This document shows positions 1-5,982 of a stretch of DNA of 6,299 bases, in pieces (the first letter of the stretch is position 1; each line of letters opens with the position of its first letter). The notes beneath the pieces are model-generated. The model was not told the origin of the DNA and ran no database searches. It saw only the letters and a list, made by a program, of their open reading frames with translations. A program made the translations under genes and the position numbers. This DNA comes from Candidatus Omnitrophota bacterium (GTDB taxonomy: Bacteria > Omnitrophota > Gorgyraeia > Gygaellales > Profunditerraquicolaceae). The DNA lies in the NCBI GenBank assembly GCA_016867175.1, contig VGKF01000055.1, forward strand, positions 1-6,299, in the 5' to 3' direction.

Positions 1-1
1 T

Positions 2-2599
2 ATGAAAGCCGATATTTTAAGAGAAAAATTCCTATCTTTTTTTAAAGATAGAAAACATAAAGTAGTGGAGAGCGACTCACTTGTCCCCCGCGATGACCCT
101 ACGGTATTGTTTACCCCTGCCGGGATGAACCAGTTCAAAAAGCAGTTTTTAGGAGCGGTTGGTAGTTTTCGGCGCGCCGTGAGCTCTCAACGCTGCCTGC
201 GCACAGGAGATTTAGAAAATGTAGGCAGGACCGCCGGCCATCATACCTTCTTTGAGATGCTGGGGAATTTCTCGTTCGGAGATTATTTTAAAGAAGAGGC
301 GATTGCCTGGGCCTGGGAATTTCTGACCGAGGAATTAAAAATACCACAGGAGAGGTTTTGGGTCTCTGTATATAAGGATGACCGGGAAGCCTATCGTATC
401 TGGAAAGAAAATATAGATCTCCCTGCGCAAAAGATCATCAAATTAGGCGATAAAGAAAACTTCTGGCCCTCCGAGGCTAAAGAAAAAGGCCCGAATGGGC
501 CTTGCGGGCCATGCTCAGAGATATTCGTTGATCAGGGCAGCTCTTTTGGCTGCGGAAAGAGTAATTGTTCTCCTGCCTGCGATTGCGCAAGGTTCCTAGA
601 GGTCTGGAACCTGGTCTTTACGCAATTCAACCGCAAGGAGAATGGGATTTTAGAGCCATTACCGCAGAAGAATATAGATACCGGGATGGGCCTGGAAAGG
701 CTGGCTGCGGTGATGCAGGGGGTAGCTAATAACTTTGAAACAGACCTCTTTAAGCCCCTGGTAGATCAGATAGCCTCTAAGGATCAGGCATTAGCTTATG
801 CTGTAGCTGACCATATCCGTGCCATTGTCTTTTCTATCTATGACGGAGTTATGCCTTCTAATGAGGAGCGCGGTTATGTAATAAGAAAACTTATCCGCAA
901 AAGCACCTTGCACCTAAGAAGCTTAGGGTTTAAGCAGCCGTTTTTATATAAATTAGTGGCGGTACTTTCGGAGATCATGCGTAAGCCCTATCCTGAGCTT
1001 ATTGAACGCAGGGAAAATATTGCCGAGATAATTTTAATAGAAGAAAAAAACTTTATCTCTACCCTTAATTCAAGCCAAAGACTATTTAAGGAGGCAGGAT
1101 TCCTCAATAATGATGCGGTTGGCGCAGCGCATAAGGTCTTTGAGCTTTACGATACTTACGGGATACCACTTGAGCTGACTAAAGAGTGGCTGGATAAGCA
1201 GGGGATTGATTTTTCTCAGGAGGTATTTGATAAAGATTTAAAGGAGCAGAGGGCGCGCTCTAAGGCAGGCAGTAGTATGAAGGGTGATGTCTTTGATCTC
1301 AAAGAGTTGCATTTAGGCACTAAAAAGACCAGCTTTGTAGGATATAATAAACTCGAAGTCAGGGCCAAGATCCTAAGGATAGTGCAGGATAATGGCCAGG
1401 CCAAAAAGATCAGTAAGGGCGAAGGCGCCAAGATCGTTTTAGATAAGACTCCATTTTATCCGGAGTCCGGAGGCCAGGTTGGAGATACTGGAGAATTAAT
1501 AAGAGGAAAAAATATTTTTACCGTATCCGATACAAAAATTTTTGATAAAGTCATTGTGCATACCGGTAAAGTCAAAGAAGGTAGTTTTAAGGCCGGGGAT
1601 GAGTTAAAGTCTTGCGTTGATTCAGCCCGGCGTCTTTCTATAGCCAGGAACCACACTGCTACGCATTTATTGCAGGCAGCCTTAAGAAAGGTTTTAGGGC
1701 TGCATGTAAAACAGCAGGGCTCACTGGTAGAAGAGGCTCGCTTGCGCTTTGACTTTACGCATTTTAAAGACTTAAGCCAAGAGGAGCTTAGCCGCGTTGA
1801 GGAGACGGTAAATAACTTTATCTTAAAGAATCTTGCGTTATCTAAAAAAGAGATGACCCAGGCAGCAGCTAAGAAATCAGGCGCCCTGGCGTTTTTCGGG
1901 GAGAAATACGGGGATAAGGTACGCGTGGTTTCGATAAGCGATATATCGCGTGAGTTTTGCGGGGGGACTCACCTTGACTCAAGCGGACAGATCGGCCTAT
2001 TCAAAATTATCCAGGAGCTTTCGGTAGCCAGCGGTATCAGAAGAATAGAAGCTGTTACAGGCAGTTTCGCTTATAAGGCAGTAAAAGAAGAAGAGGATAG
2101 CCTAAAGCAGGTATCCGAGCTTTTAAATGCTCCCAGAAGTAAGCTGGCAGAGGAGATTAAGAAAAAGCTTGGTTTAATCAAAGAGCTAGAAAAACAATTA
2201 CATGCCCATAAAGACAAGGGATTAAGTGTTTCAATAGAAGGCGATATAAATAATAAAGAAAATATAGCCGGCATTGATTTTATTCTTTCCGCTCATCATC
2301 GCGACCAGGATTCCGTAAGAAAGGCGATAGACTTAATAAAAGAAAGAACAAAAACCAACTCCATCATATTTTCATCCACCGGCAGTAACCTCCAATCGCA
2401 GATTTATTCGGCCATAGGCGTTACCGAAGATCTGTGTAGTAGTGGTATAGATGCCTCAAGGATGATTAAAGAGATTGCTTTGGATATGGGAGGCAGCGGA
2501 GGAGGGAGAAAAGATTTTGCCCAGGCAGGAGGGAATAATCCTGAAAATTTTAACAATATAGTTGCGAAACTAAAGGAAATAATTAAAAAACTAAGATGA
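2..2599 (+). CDS. alaS: Alanine--tRNA ligase (AlaRS), complete
   Basis: This cytoplasmic class II aminoacyl-tRNA synthetase charges tRNA-Ala with alanine and hydrolyses mischarged Ser/Gly-tRNA-Ala. At 865 residues it matches the usual length (E. coli about 876). The catalytic core shows FTPAGMNQFK (37-46), the long DLENVG...HHTFFEMLGNFSFGDYFK block (about 70-97), GPNGPCGPCSEIF (163-175), a Cys cluster followed by RFLEVWNLVFTQF (197-209), and DTGMGLERL (226-234). The editing domain begins near FYPESGGQVGDTG and carries the expected metal-binding pairs H551/H555 (HTATH) and C653/H657 (CGGTH). The C-terminal DHHA1-type region ends in a Gly-rich GGSGGGRKDFAQAGG motif, preceded by a Lys/Leu-rich helical linker. 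The start MKADILREKF is the normal AlaRS N-terminus, so the gene is whole although its ribosome binding site lies outside the window. Its TGA stop overlaps the hisD start as ATGA, suggesting translational coupling. Identification is essentially certain. Confidence 0.98.
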   Translation: MKADILREKFLSFFKDRKHKVVESDSLVPRDDPTVLFTPAGMNQFKKQFLGAVGSFRRAVSSQRCLRTGDLENVGRTAGHHTFFEMLGNFSFGDYFKEEAIAWAWEFLTEELKIPQERFWVSVYKDDREAYRIWKENIDLPAQKIIKLGDKENFWPSEAKEKGPNGPCGPCSEIFVDQGSSFGCGKSNCSPACDCARFLEVWNLVFTQFNRKENGILEPLPQKNIDTGMGLERLAAVMQGVANNFETDLFKPLVDQIASKDQALAYAVADHIRAIVFSIYDGVMPSNEERGYVIRKLIRKSTLHLRSLGFKQPFLYKLVAVLSEIMRKPYPELIERRENIAEIILIEEKNFISTLNSSQRLFKEAGFLNNDAVGAAHKVFELYDTYGIPLELTKEWLDKQGIDFSQEVFDKDLKEQRARSKAGSSMKGDVFDLKELHLGTKKTSFVGYNKLEVRAKILRIVQDNGQAKKISKGEGAKIVLDKTPFYPESGGQVGDTGELIRGKNIFTVSDTKIFDKVIVHTGKVKEGSFKAGDELKSCVDSARRLSIARNHTATHLLQAALRKVLGLHVKQQGSLVEEARLRFDFTHFKDLSQEELSRVEETVNNFILKNLALSKKEMTQAAAKKSGALAFFGEKYGDKVRVVSISDISREFCGGTHLDSSGQIGLFKIIQELSVASGIRRIEAVTGSFAYKAVKEEEDSLKQVSELLNAPRSKLAEEIKKKLGLIKELEKQLHAHKDKGLSVSIEGDINNKENIAGIDFILSAHHRDQDSVRKAIDLIKERTKTNSIIFSSTGSNLQSQIYSAIGVTEDLCSSGIDASRMIKEIALDMGGSGGGRKDFAQAGGNNPENFNNIVAKLKEIIKKLR

Positions 2600-3819
2600 A
2601 AATTATACGCTCCGGAAGTAAACAGCTGGAAAGAATTTATAACCGTCAGTTTATTCGCTCAAAACGCGCAGAGGATAAGGTGCGCAGGATCATTGAGGAT
2701 GTGCGCCTATTTGGCGATGAGGCGGTTCTTAAATACACCAAGAAGTTCGATCGGGTAAGATTATCTACCCGCCAGCTAAAAGTATCTCAGATAGAGATCT
2801 CCGGGGCCTATCAGAATATCAGCCCTAATTTTGTCTCAAGCCTTAAAGTTATCATGGAGAATATCAATAGGTTTTACCGCAGAACCATGAAGAGGTCTTG
2901 GAGGATGAAGGATGGGGATGGCGTGGTTCTGGGTGAAAATTATACCCCGCTTGAAAAGGTAGGCATATATATACCTGCAGGTACTGCGCCACTGGTATCC
3001 TCGGTATATATGACAGTATTACCGGCAAAGTTAGCTGGGGTCAAGAAAACGATTTTAATCAGTCCTCCTGATGAGTGTGGCCATATCAATCCGCATATAC
3101 TGGTAGTGGCTGATCTTCTAAAAGTAGATGAGATCTACCGCGTAGGCGGTGCGCAGGGTATTGCTGCACTGGCCTTTGGCACCAAGACTATACCGCGCGT
3201 AGATAAGATCGTAGGCCCGGGAAATATTTATGTGAGTGAAGCTAAGCGTCAGGTCTTCGGCTGCGTGGATATAGATATGATCGCAGGTCCGACGGAGCTG
3301 GTGATTATCGCCAACCGTTATAGCGAACCTAAGTTTATTGTCGCAGACCTGAGGGCGCAGGCAGAGCATGCCAAGGGCCTGGCGATCCTGATTACCAATT
3401 CTAAGAGCCTGGCTAAAGAAGTAAAGGCCCAGGCTGAAGGGGTCAATGGTTTTATTATCTTGGCCAAGAATCTAGATGAGGCGGTAGAGATTACCAACAA
3501 AATTGCCCCTGAGCATCTAGAGATACTGGTGCAAAATCCTACTCGCCTGGTCAAAGGAATAAAGAATGCGGCAGCTATATTTTTAGGCCCTTATAGCCCG
3601 GCAGCAGTAGGGGATTATGTGGCAGGGCCAAGCCATGTCCTGCCTACGCACGGGACTGCCAGATTCTTTTCCGGGTTATCAGTATTGGATTTTATAAAAA
3701 GTAACCATATAATCAGTTATTCCAAAAAAGCATTGGAGAGGGCTAGGGAACCGCTGGAGAAGATCGCAGGGATTGAAGGAATGAATAAGCACGTAGAGTC
3801 GGTTAAGGCACGGTTTTGA
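2596..3819 (+). CDS. hisD: Histidinol dehydrogenase
   Basis: HisD carries out the last two steps of histidine synthesis, the zinc- and NAD-dependent oxidation of L-histidinol through histidinal to histidine in the cytoplasm. Family blocks are clear: GIYIPAGTAPLVSSVYMTVLPA (about 123-144), VGGAQGIAALAFGT (183-196), DKIVGPGNIYV (203-213), DMIAGPTEL (227-235), RAQAEHA (253-259), IAPEHLEIL (303-311) and VGDYVAGPSHVLPTHGTARF (from 338). By motif alignment to E. coli, the zinc ligands are Q255, H258, D340 and H399, and the catalytic pair is E306/H307; all are present. At 407 residues it is short for the family (E. coli 434): about 16 residues are missing between H258 and E306, the rest at the two ends. 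The ATG lies inside the alaS stop (ATGA). There is no good Shine-Dalgarno at normal distance; an AAAGGA at about 2572 is too far upstream, so coupling to alaS translation is likely. Confidence 0.97.
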   Translation: MKIIRSGSKQLERIYNRQFIRSKRAEDKVRRIIEDVRLFGDEAVLKYTKKFDRVRLSTRQLKVSQIEISGAYQNISPNFVSSLKVIMENINRFYRRTMKRSWRMKDGDGVVLGENYTPLEKVGIYIPAGTAPLVSSVYMTVLPAKLAGVKKTILISPPDECGHINPHILVVADLLKVDEIYRVGGAQGIAALAFGTKTIPRVDKIVGPGNIYVSEAKRQVFGCVDIDMIAGPTELVIIANRYSEPKFIVADLRAQAEHAKGLAILITNSKSLAKEVKAQAEGVNGFIILAKNLDEAVEITNKIAPEHLEILVQNPTRLVKGIKNAAAIFLGPYSPAAVGDYVAGPSHVLPTHGTARFFSGLSVLDFIKSNHIISYSKKALERAREPLEKIAGIEGMNKHVESVKARF

Positions 3820-3827
3820 TAGATGGA

Positions 3828-3888
3828 GATCCTAAGCATAGCTTAGGACAAAACAAAAGTTAAACGCCAGAGGCAACTTTTGTTTTGA
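3828..3888. repeat. Double-hairpin tandem repeat, unit 1 (61 bp)
   Basis: This is the first of two adjacent 61-base units between hisD and hisB. Hairpin A1 is the palindrome TCCTAAGC-ATA-GCTTAGGA (3830-3848): 8 bp stem, 3-base loop. Hairpin B1 follows without a gap: CAAAACAAAAGTT (3849-3861) pairs perfectly over 13 bp with AACTTTTGTTTTG (3875-3887), enclosing a 13-base loop that itself contains the small palindrome GCC-AGA-GGC (3866-3874). No coding role is apparent. The symmetric arms do not by themselves tell which strand is read. It could be a palindromic mobile repeat, an mRNA stability or processing element, or part of a his leader; the sequence does not decide. Confidence 0.9.
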
Positions 3889-3949
3889 GGTCCTGGCCAG
3901 AGGCCAGGACAAAACAAAAGTTAAGCGCCAGAGGCAACTTTTGTTTTGA
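3889..3949. repeat. Double-hairpin tandem repeat, unit 2 (61 bp)
   Basis: The second unit begins directly after the first, at an offset of exactly 61 bases. Hairpin A2 is TCCTGGCC-AGA-GGCCAGGA (3891-3909) and hairpin B2 uses the same 13-base arms as unit 1 (3910-3922 with 3936-3948). The B2 loop differs from B1 at one position (A3864 versus G3925). In hairpin A three stem pairs differ from unit 1, and in each both partners have changed, so pairing is kept. The unit ends 19 bases before the hisB ATG, so a transcript entering hisB from hisD must contain both units. It may be a leader, a processing site or an inserted palindrome. Confidence 0.9.
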
Positions 3950-3959
3950 GCATAATGTT

Positions 3960-3964
3960 AGGAG
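3960..3964 (+). promoter_or_regulatory. Ribosome binding site of hisB
   Basis: AGGAG lies 4 bases upstream of the ATG at 3969, extended to AGGAGAG. It is the only convincing Shine-Dalgarno near the hisB N-terminus and decides the start. An in-frame TTG at 3885 would add 28 residues read through hairpins A2 and B2, with no family similarity, and has no ribosome binding site because it sits in the 3' arm of hairpin B1. Confidence 0.8.
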
Positions 3965-3968
3965 AGAA

Positions 3969-4577
3969 ATGATTAAAAGAAATGCGATAATCAAGAGGAA
4001 GACGAAAGAGACGGATATTACGCTCAAGCTTACTATTGACGGTACCGGTAAGAGTAAGATAGATACCGGCATAGGCCTCTTGGACCATATGCTTGAGTTA
4101 TTTGCCTTTCATGGCTTGTTTGACTTGGATATTACTGCCAAGGGCGACCTGAAGGTAGATATACACCACACCAATGAGGATGTGGGTATTGTATTGGGCC
4201 AGGCATTCAAGAAAGCGCTGGGAGATAAAAAGAGTATCAAGAGATTTGGCTCTGCCTCTGTGCCTATGGAGGATGTTGTGGGTAATGTAGTAGTGGATAT
4301 CAGCGGAAGGGGTTTCTTCCAAGGGATAAGCCCTGACTCTAAGCTATCGCGATACGAGAGCGACGAAGGATACTCTCTTGAATCCGTAAATCATCTTTTT
4401 GAGTCACTCGCTAAAACATTAGGTATGAATTTAAGCATTAAACTTTCAAGCGCAAATTCAGACTTGCATACTAACCTAGAGCCGATATTTAAGGCTTTAG
4501 GGATTGCATTGGACCAGGCTACTCAGATCGACCCGCGTAGAAAAGGAGTCCCTTCTACAAAAGGCGTGATTGACTAG
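3969..4577 (+). CDS. hisB: Imidazoleglycerol-phosphate dehydratase (divergent metal site)
   Basis: This is a monofunctional IGPD, which dehydrates imidazole glycerol phosphate to imidazole acetol phosphate at a di-manganese centre in the cytoplasm. Length is normal at 202 residues. Family blocks in order: GIGLLDHMLELFAFHG (34-49), VDIHHTNEDVGIVLGQAF (63-80), KRFGSASVPMED (91-102), LHTNLEPIFKAL (166-177) and the C-terminal IDPRRKGVPSTKGVID. The first HHxxE metal motif is intact (H66, H67, E70), as are H40 and H48. The second half is unusual. The second HHxxE reads H167-T168-N-L-E171, the usual LHI strand reads L-S156-I, and the usual PMDE reads PMED. It is therefore a clear family member, but two expected metal ligands are replaced. 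The phosphatase domain found fused in E. coli HisB is absent. The gene sits 149 bases after hisD, behind the double-hairpin repeats, and its TAG is followed at once by the hisH ATG. Confidence 0.95.
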   Translation: MIKRNAIIKRKTKETDITLKLTIDGTGKSKIDTGIGLLDHMLELFAFHGLFDLDITAKGDLKVDIHHTNEDVGIVLGQAFKKALGDKKSIKRFGSASVPMEDVVGNVVVDISGRGFFQGISPDSKLSRYESDEGYSLESVNHLFESLAKTLGMNLSIKLSSANSDLHTNLEPIFKALGIALDQATQIDPRRKGVPSTKGVID

Positions 4578-5192
4578 ATGACCATTGCCATTATTGACTA
4601 CGGTATGGGTAATATCCACAGCGTGCAGAAGGCCCTGCAGCTAAGTGGCGGACAGGCTGTAGTAACCAATAATCCTGGGAAGATAAAGAGTGCTGATAAA
4701 ATAGTCTTGCCTGGCGTAGGCGCTTTTTCTGATGCGCTCCTGGAACTAGAAAAACAGGGTTTAGTATCTGCCCTTAAAGAAGCCATAAAAGAGGGCAAGC
4801 CTTTTCTGGGGATCTGCCTGGGGATGCAGCTTTTATTTAAGTCTAGTGAGGAGGCAAAAGGTTCATTTGGCCTGGATGTTTTAAAAGGAAAAGTAGACAG
4901 GTTTAAAAGCAAGCCGGGCTTAAAGGTCCCGCACATGGGTTGGAATCAGCTAAAGATAAAGAAGAGAGATTGCCCGCTTTTGAAAAATATAGAGGATAAT
5001 GCCTTTGTTTATTTTTGCCACTCCTATTATCCTAAGAATCAGGACAAAGAAGCAACTGCAGCGGCTACTGATTACGGTATAGAATTTAGCTCTATTCTTT
5101 GGCAGGATAATCTATACGGGGTGCAGTTCCATCCTGAGAAGAGCCAGCTCCTGGGCCTTAGTATGTTAAAGAACTTTGTAGAGCTATGTTAA
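4578..5192 (+). CDS. hisH: IGP synthase glutaminase subunit HisH
   Basis: HisH is the class I glutamine amidotransferase subunit of imidazole glycerol phosphate synthase. It releases ammonia from glutamine and channels it to the cyclase HisF. At 204 residues it has normal length. The start MTIAIIDYGMGNIHSVQKAL is typical of the family. The oxyanion region PGVGAF (45-50) precedes the nucleophile in LGICLGMQLLF (C80). VPHMGWNQL (117-125) and FCHSYYP (146-152) are HisH signature segments, and the triad is completed by H185 and E187 in GVQFHPEKSQ. The ATG follows the hisB stop with no gap. The only Shine-Dalgarno-like run (AAAGG near 4560) is rather distant, so coupled translation is likely. The 3' end overlaps hisA by 7 bases. 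The partner gene hisF is not in this window. Identification is firm. Confidence 0.97.
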   Translation: MTIAIIDYGMGNIHSVQKALQLSGGQAVVTNNPGKIKSADKIVLPGVGAFSDALLELEKQGLVSALKEAIKEGKPFLGICLGMQLLFKSSEEAKGSFGLDVLKGKVDRFKSKPGLKVPHMGWNQLKIKKRDCPLLKNIEDNAFVYFCHSYYPKNQDKEATAAATDYGIEFSSILWQDNLYGVQFHPEKSQLLGLSMLKNFVELC

Positions 5193-5950
5193 TCATTCCG
5201 GCTATAGATATACAGTCAGGTTCAGTAGTGCGTCTTTATCAGGGCGCCACTGATAAAAAGATATATTCGCGCGACCCGCTTAAAACCGCTAAGCACTGGT
5301 TACGCCAGGGCGCAGAGCTGATACATGTGGTTGACCTTGACGGCGCCTTTTCCGGAGAGCCTAAAAATATAGCCATAGTAAAAAGAATAGTAAAAGAGAC
5401 TGGGGCAACTATAGAGTTTGGCGGGGGAGTGAGGAGTATCGAGGCTATAAAAGAACTTTTGGCTTGTGGTATCCAGAGGGTAGTGCTGGGGACTAAGGCG
5501 ATAGAAGAGGGTAGTTTTCTTAAAAAGGCCAGGGATAAGTTTAAAGATAGGGTTATCGTAAGTATTGATGCCAGGGAAGGCCGGGTTATGACTAAGGGTT
5601 GGAAGAGCAGTATAGGCAATAGAGAGACGCTAAAGTTTGCCTGCGCCTTAGCAAAATTAGGGTTTAAGGAGATTATTTACACTGATATATCTAAAGACGG
5701 GACTATGAAAGGCCCGAACATCATGGAGATAAAAAGAATATTAAAAGCCGCAAAGATAAAAGTGATCGCCTCAGGCGGGATTTCATCTCTGAATGATATA
5801 TATAAACTTAGATTGATTGAAAAACAAGGAGTAAGCGGGGCGATAATAGGAAAGGCCTTATACGAGGGTAGATTTACTTTGAAAGAGGCAATTGGGAAAA
5901 ACCAGAAAAAGGGGACGTTTCTATTTTCCAGCGCGAACGAAAGAAAATAG
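5186..5950 (+). CDS. hisA: ProFAR isomerase HisA with repeat-derived C-terminal tail
   Basis: This is the (beta/alpha)8-barrel isomerase that converts ProFAR to PRFAR, the substrate of HisF-HisH. The N-terminal strand LIIPAIDIQSGSVVRL carries the catalytic base D8; D128 in VSIDAR is the expected second catalytic aspartate. Phosphate-binding and barrel motifs are EFGGGVRS (77-84), VLGTKA (100-105), YTDISKDGTMKGPN (165-178), IASGGISS (194-201) and GAIIGKALYEG (218-228). The recognisable HisA fold ends around residue 240 (TLKEAIGKNQ). Residues 241-254 (KKGTFLFSSANERK) and the TAG stop are encoded inside the palindrome at 5906-5965, giving 254 residues against about 240-245 in typical HisA. The tail looks like insertion by-product, not conserved protein. 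The start overlaps the end of hisH by 7 bases in another frame. hisF does not follow. Function is certain; the effect of the tail is unknown. Confidence 0.97.
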   Translation: MLIIPAIDIQSGSVVRLYQGATDKKIYSRDPLKTAKHWLRQGAELIHVVDLDGAFSGEPKNIAIVKRIVKETGATIEFGGGVRSIEAIKELLACGIQRVVLGTKAIEEGSFLKKARDKFKDRVIVSIDAREGRVMTKGWKSSIGNRETLKFACALAKLGFKEIIYTDISKDGTMKGPNIMEIKRILKAAKIKVIASGGISSLNDIYKLRLIEKQGVSGAIIGKALYEGRFTLKEAIGKNQKKGTFLFSSANERK

Positions 5951-5965
5951 AAACGTCCCCTTTTT
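5906..5965. repeat. 23-bp perfect palindrome at hisA end, terminator-like
   Basis: The arm at 5906-5928 (A5, GGGGACG, then TTTCTATTTTC) is perfectly complementary to the arm at 5943-5965 (GAAAATAGAAACG, CCCC, T5), with a 14-base loop at 5929-5942. The 3' arm ends in a T5 run and the 5' arm begins with A5, so the folded RNA resembles a rho-independent terminator in either direction. The stem is very long and much of it is A/T, unlike a minimal terminator. The hisA stop codon lies within the 3' arm (5948-5950). The shape and placement suggest an inserted palindromic repeat that now also serves as the end of the his transcript. The GGGGACGTTTCTATTTT core resembles, from memory only, palindromes scattered in some uncultured bacterial genomes. 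Confidence 0.85.
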
Positions 5966-5971
5966 AAAGAA

Positions 5972-5976
5972 AGGAG
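5972..5976 (+). promoter_or_regulatory. Ribosome binding site of the lipoprotein gene
   Basis: AGGAG within AAAGAAAGGAGAAAG lies 6 bases upstream of the ATG at 5983, ideal spacing. It supports the chosen start and shows that this gene is translated independently of hisA. Confidence 0.85.
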
Positions 5977-5982
5977 AAAGCG

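Noticed and set aside
3849..3948. Hairpins B1 and B2 as classical rho-independent terminators
   Set aside because: The T-runs are inside the 3' arm, not after it, and the stems are A/T-rich; hairpin A is followed by CAAAAC, not by a T-run.
3828..3949. CRISPR-like or attC-like array
   Set aside because: Only two units, no unique spacers, both halves palindromic, no cas or integrase gene nearby.
3951..3956. CATAAT as a -10 box of a hisB promoter
   Set aside because: No acceptable -35 about 17 bases upstream, and the transcript start would fall on the ribosome binding site.
3885..3968. N-terminal extension of hisB starting at TTG 3885
   Set aside because: The 28 extra residues are read through hairpins A2 and B2, have no family match and no ribosome binding site; ATG 3969 has AGGAG at 4 bases and gives the normal IGPD length.
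3860..4072. Antisense open frame over the repeats and the start of hisB
   Set aside because: It lies opposite hisB and the palindromes, is hydrophobic and low in complexity, and shows no recognisable domain or ribosome binding site.
4598..4936. Antisense open frame of 112 codons within hisH
   Set aside because: Shadow of a strongly conserved hisH; Pro/Ser-rich composition typical of antisense reading of Lys/Gly-rich coding sequence. The other antisense frames inside alaS, hisD, hisB and hisA were dropped for the same reason.
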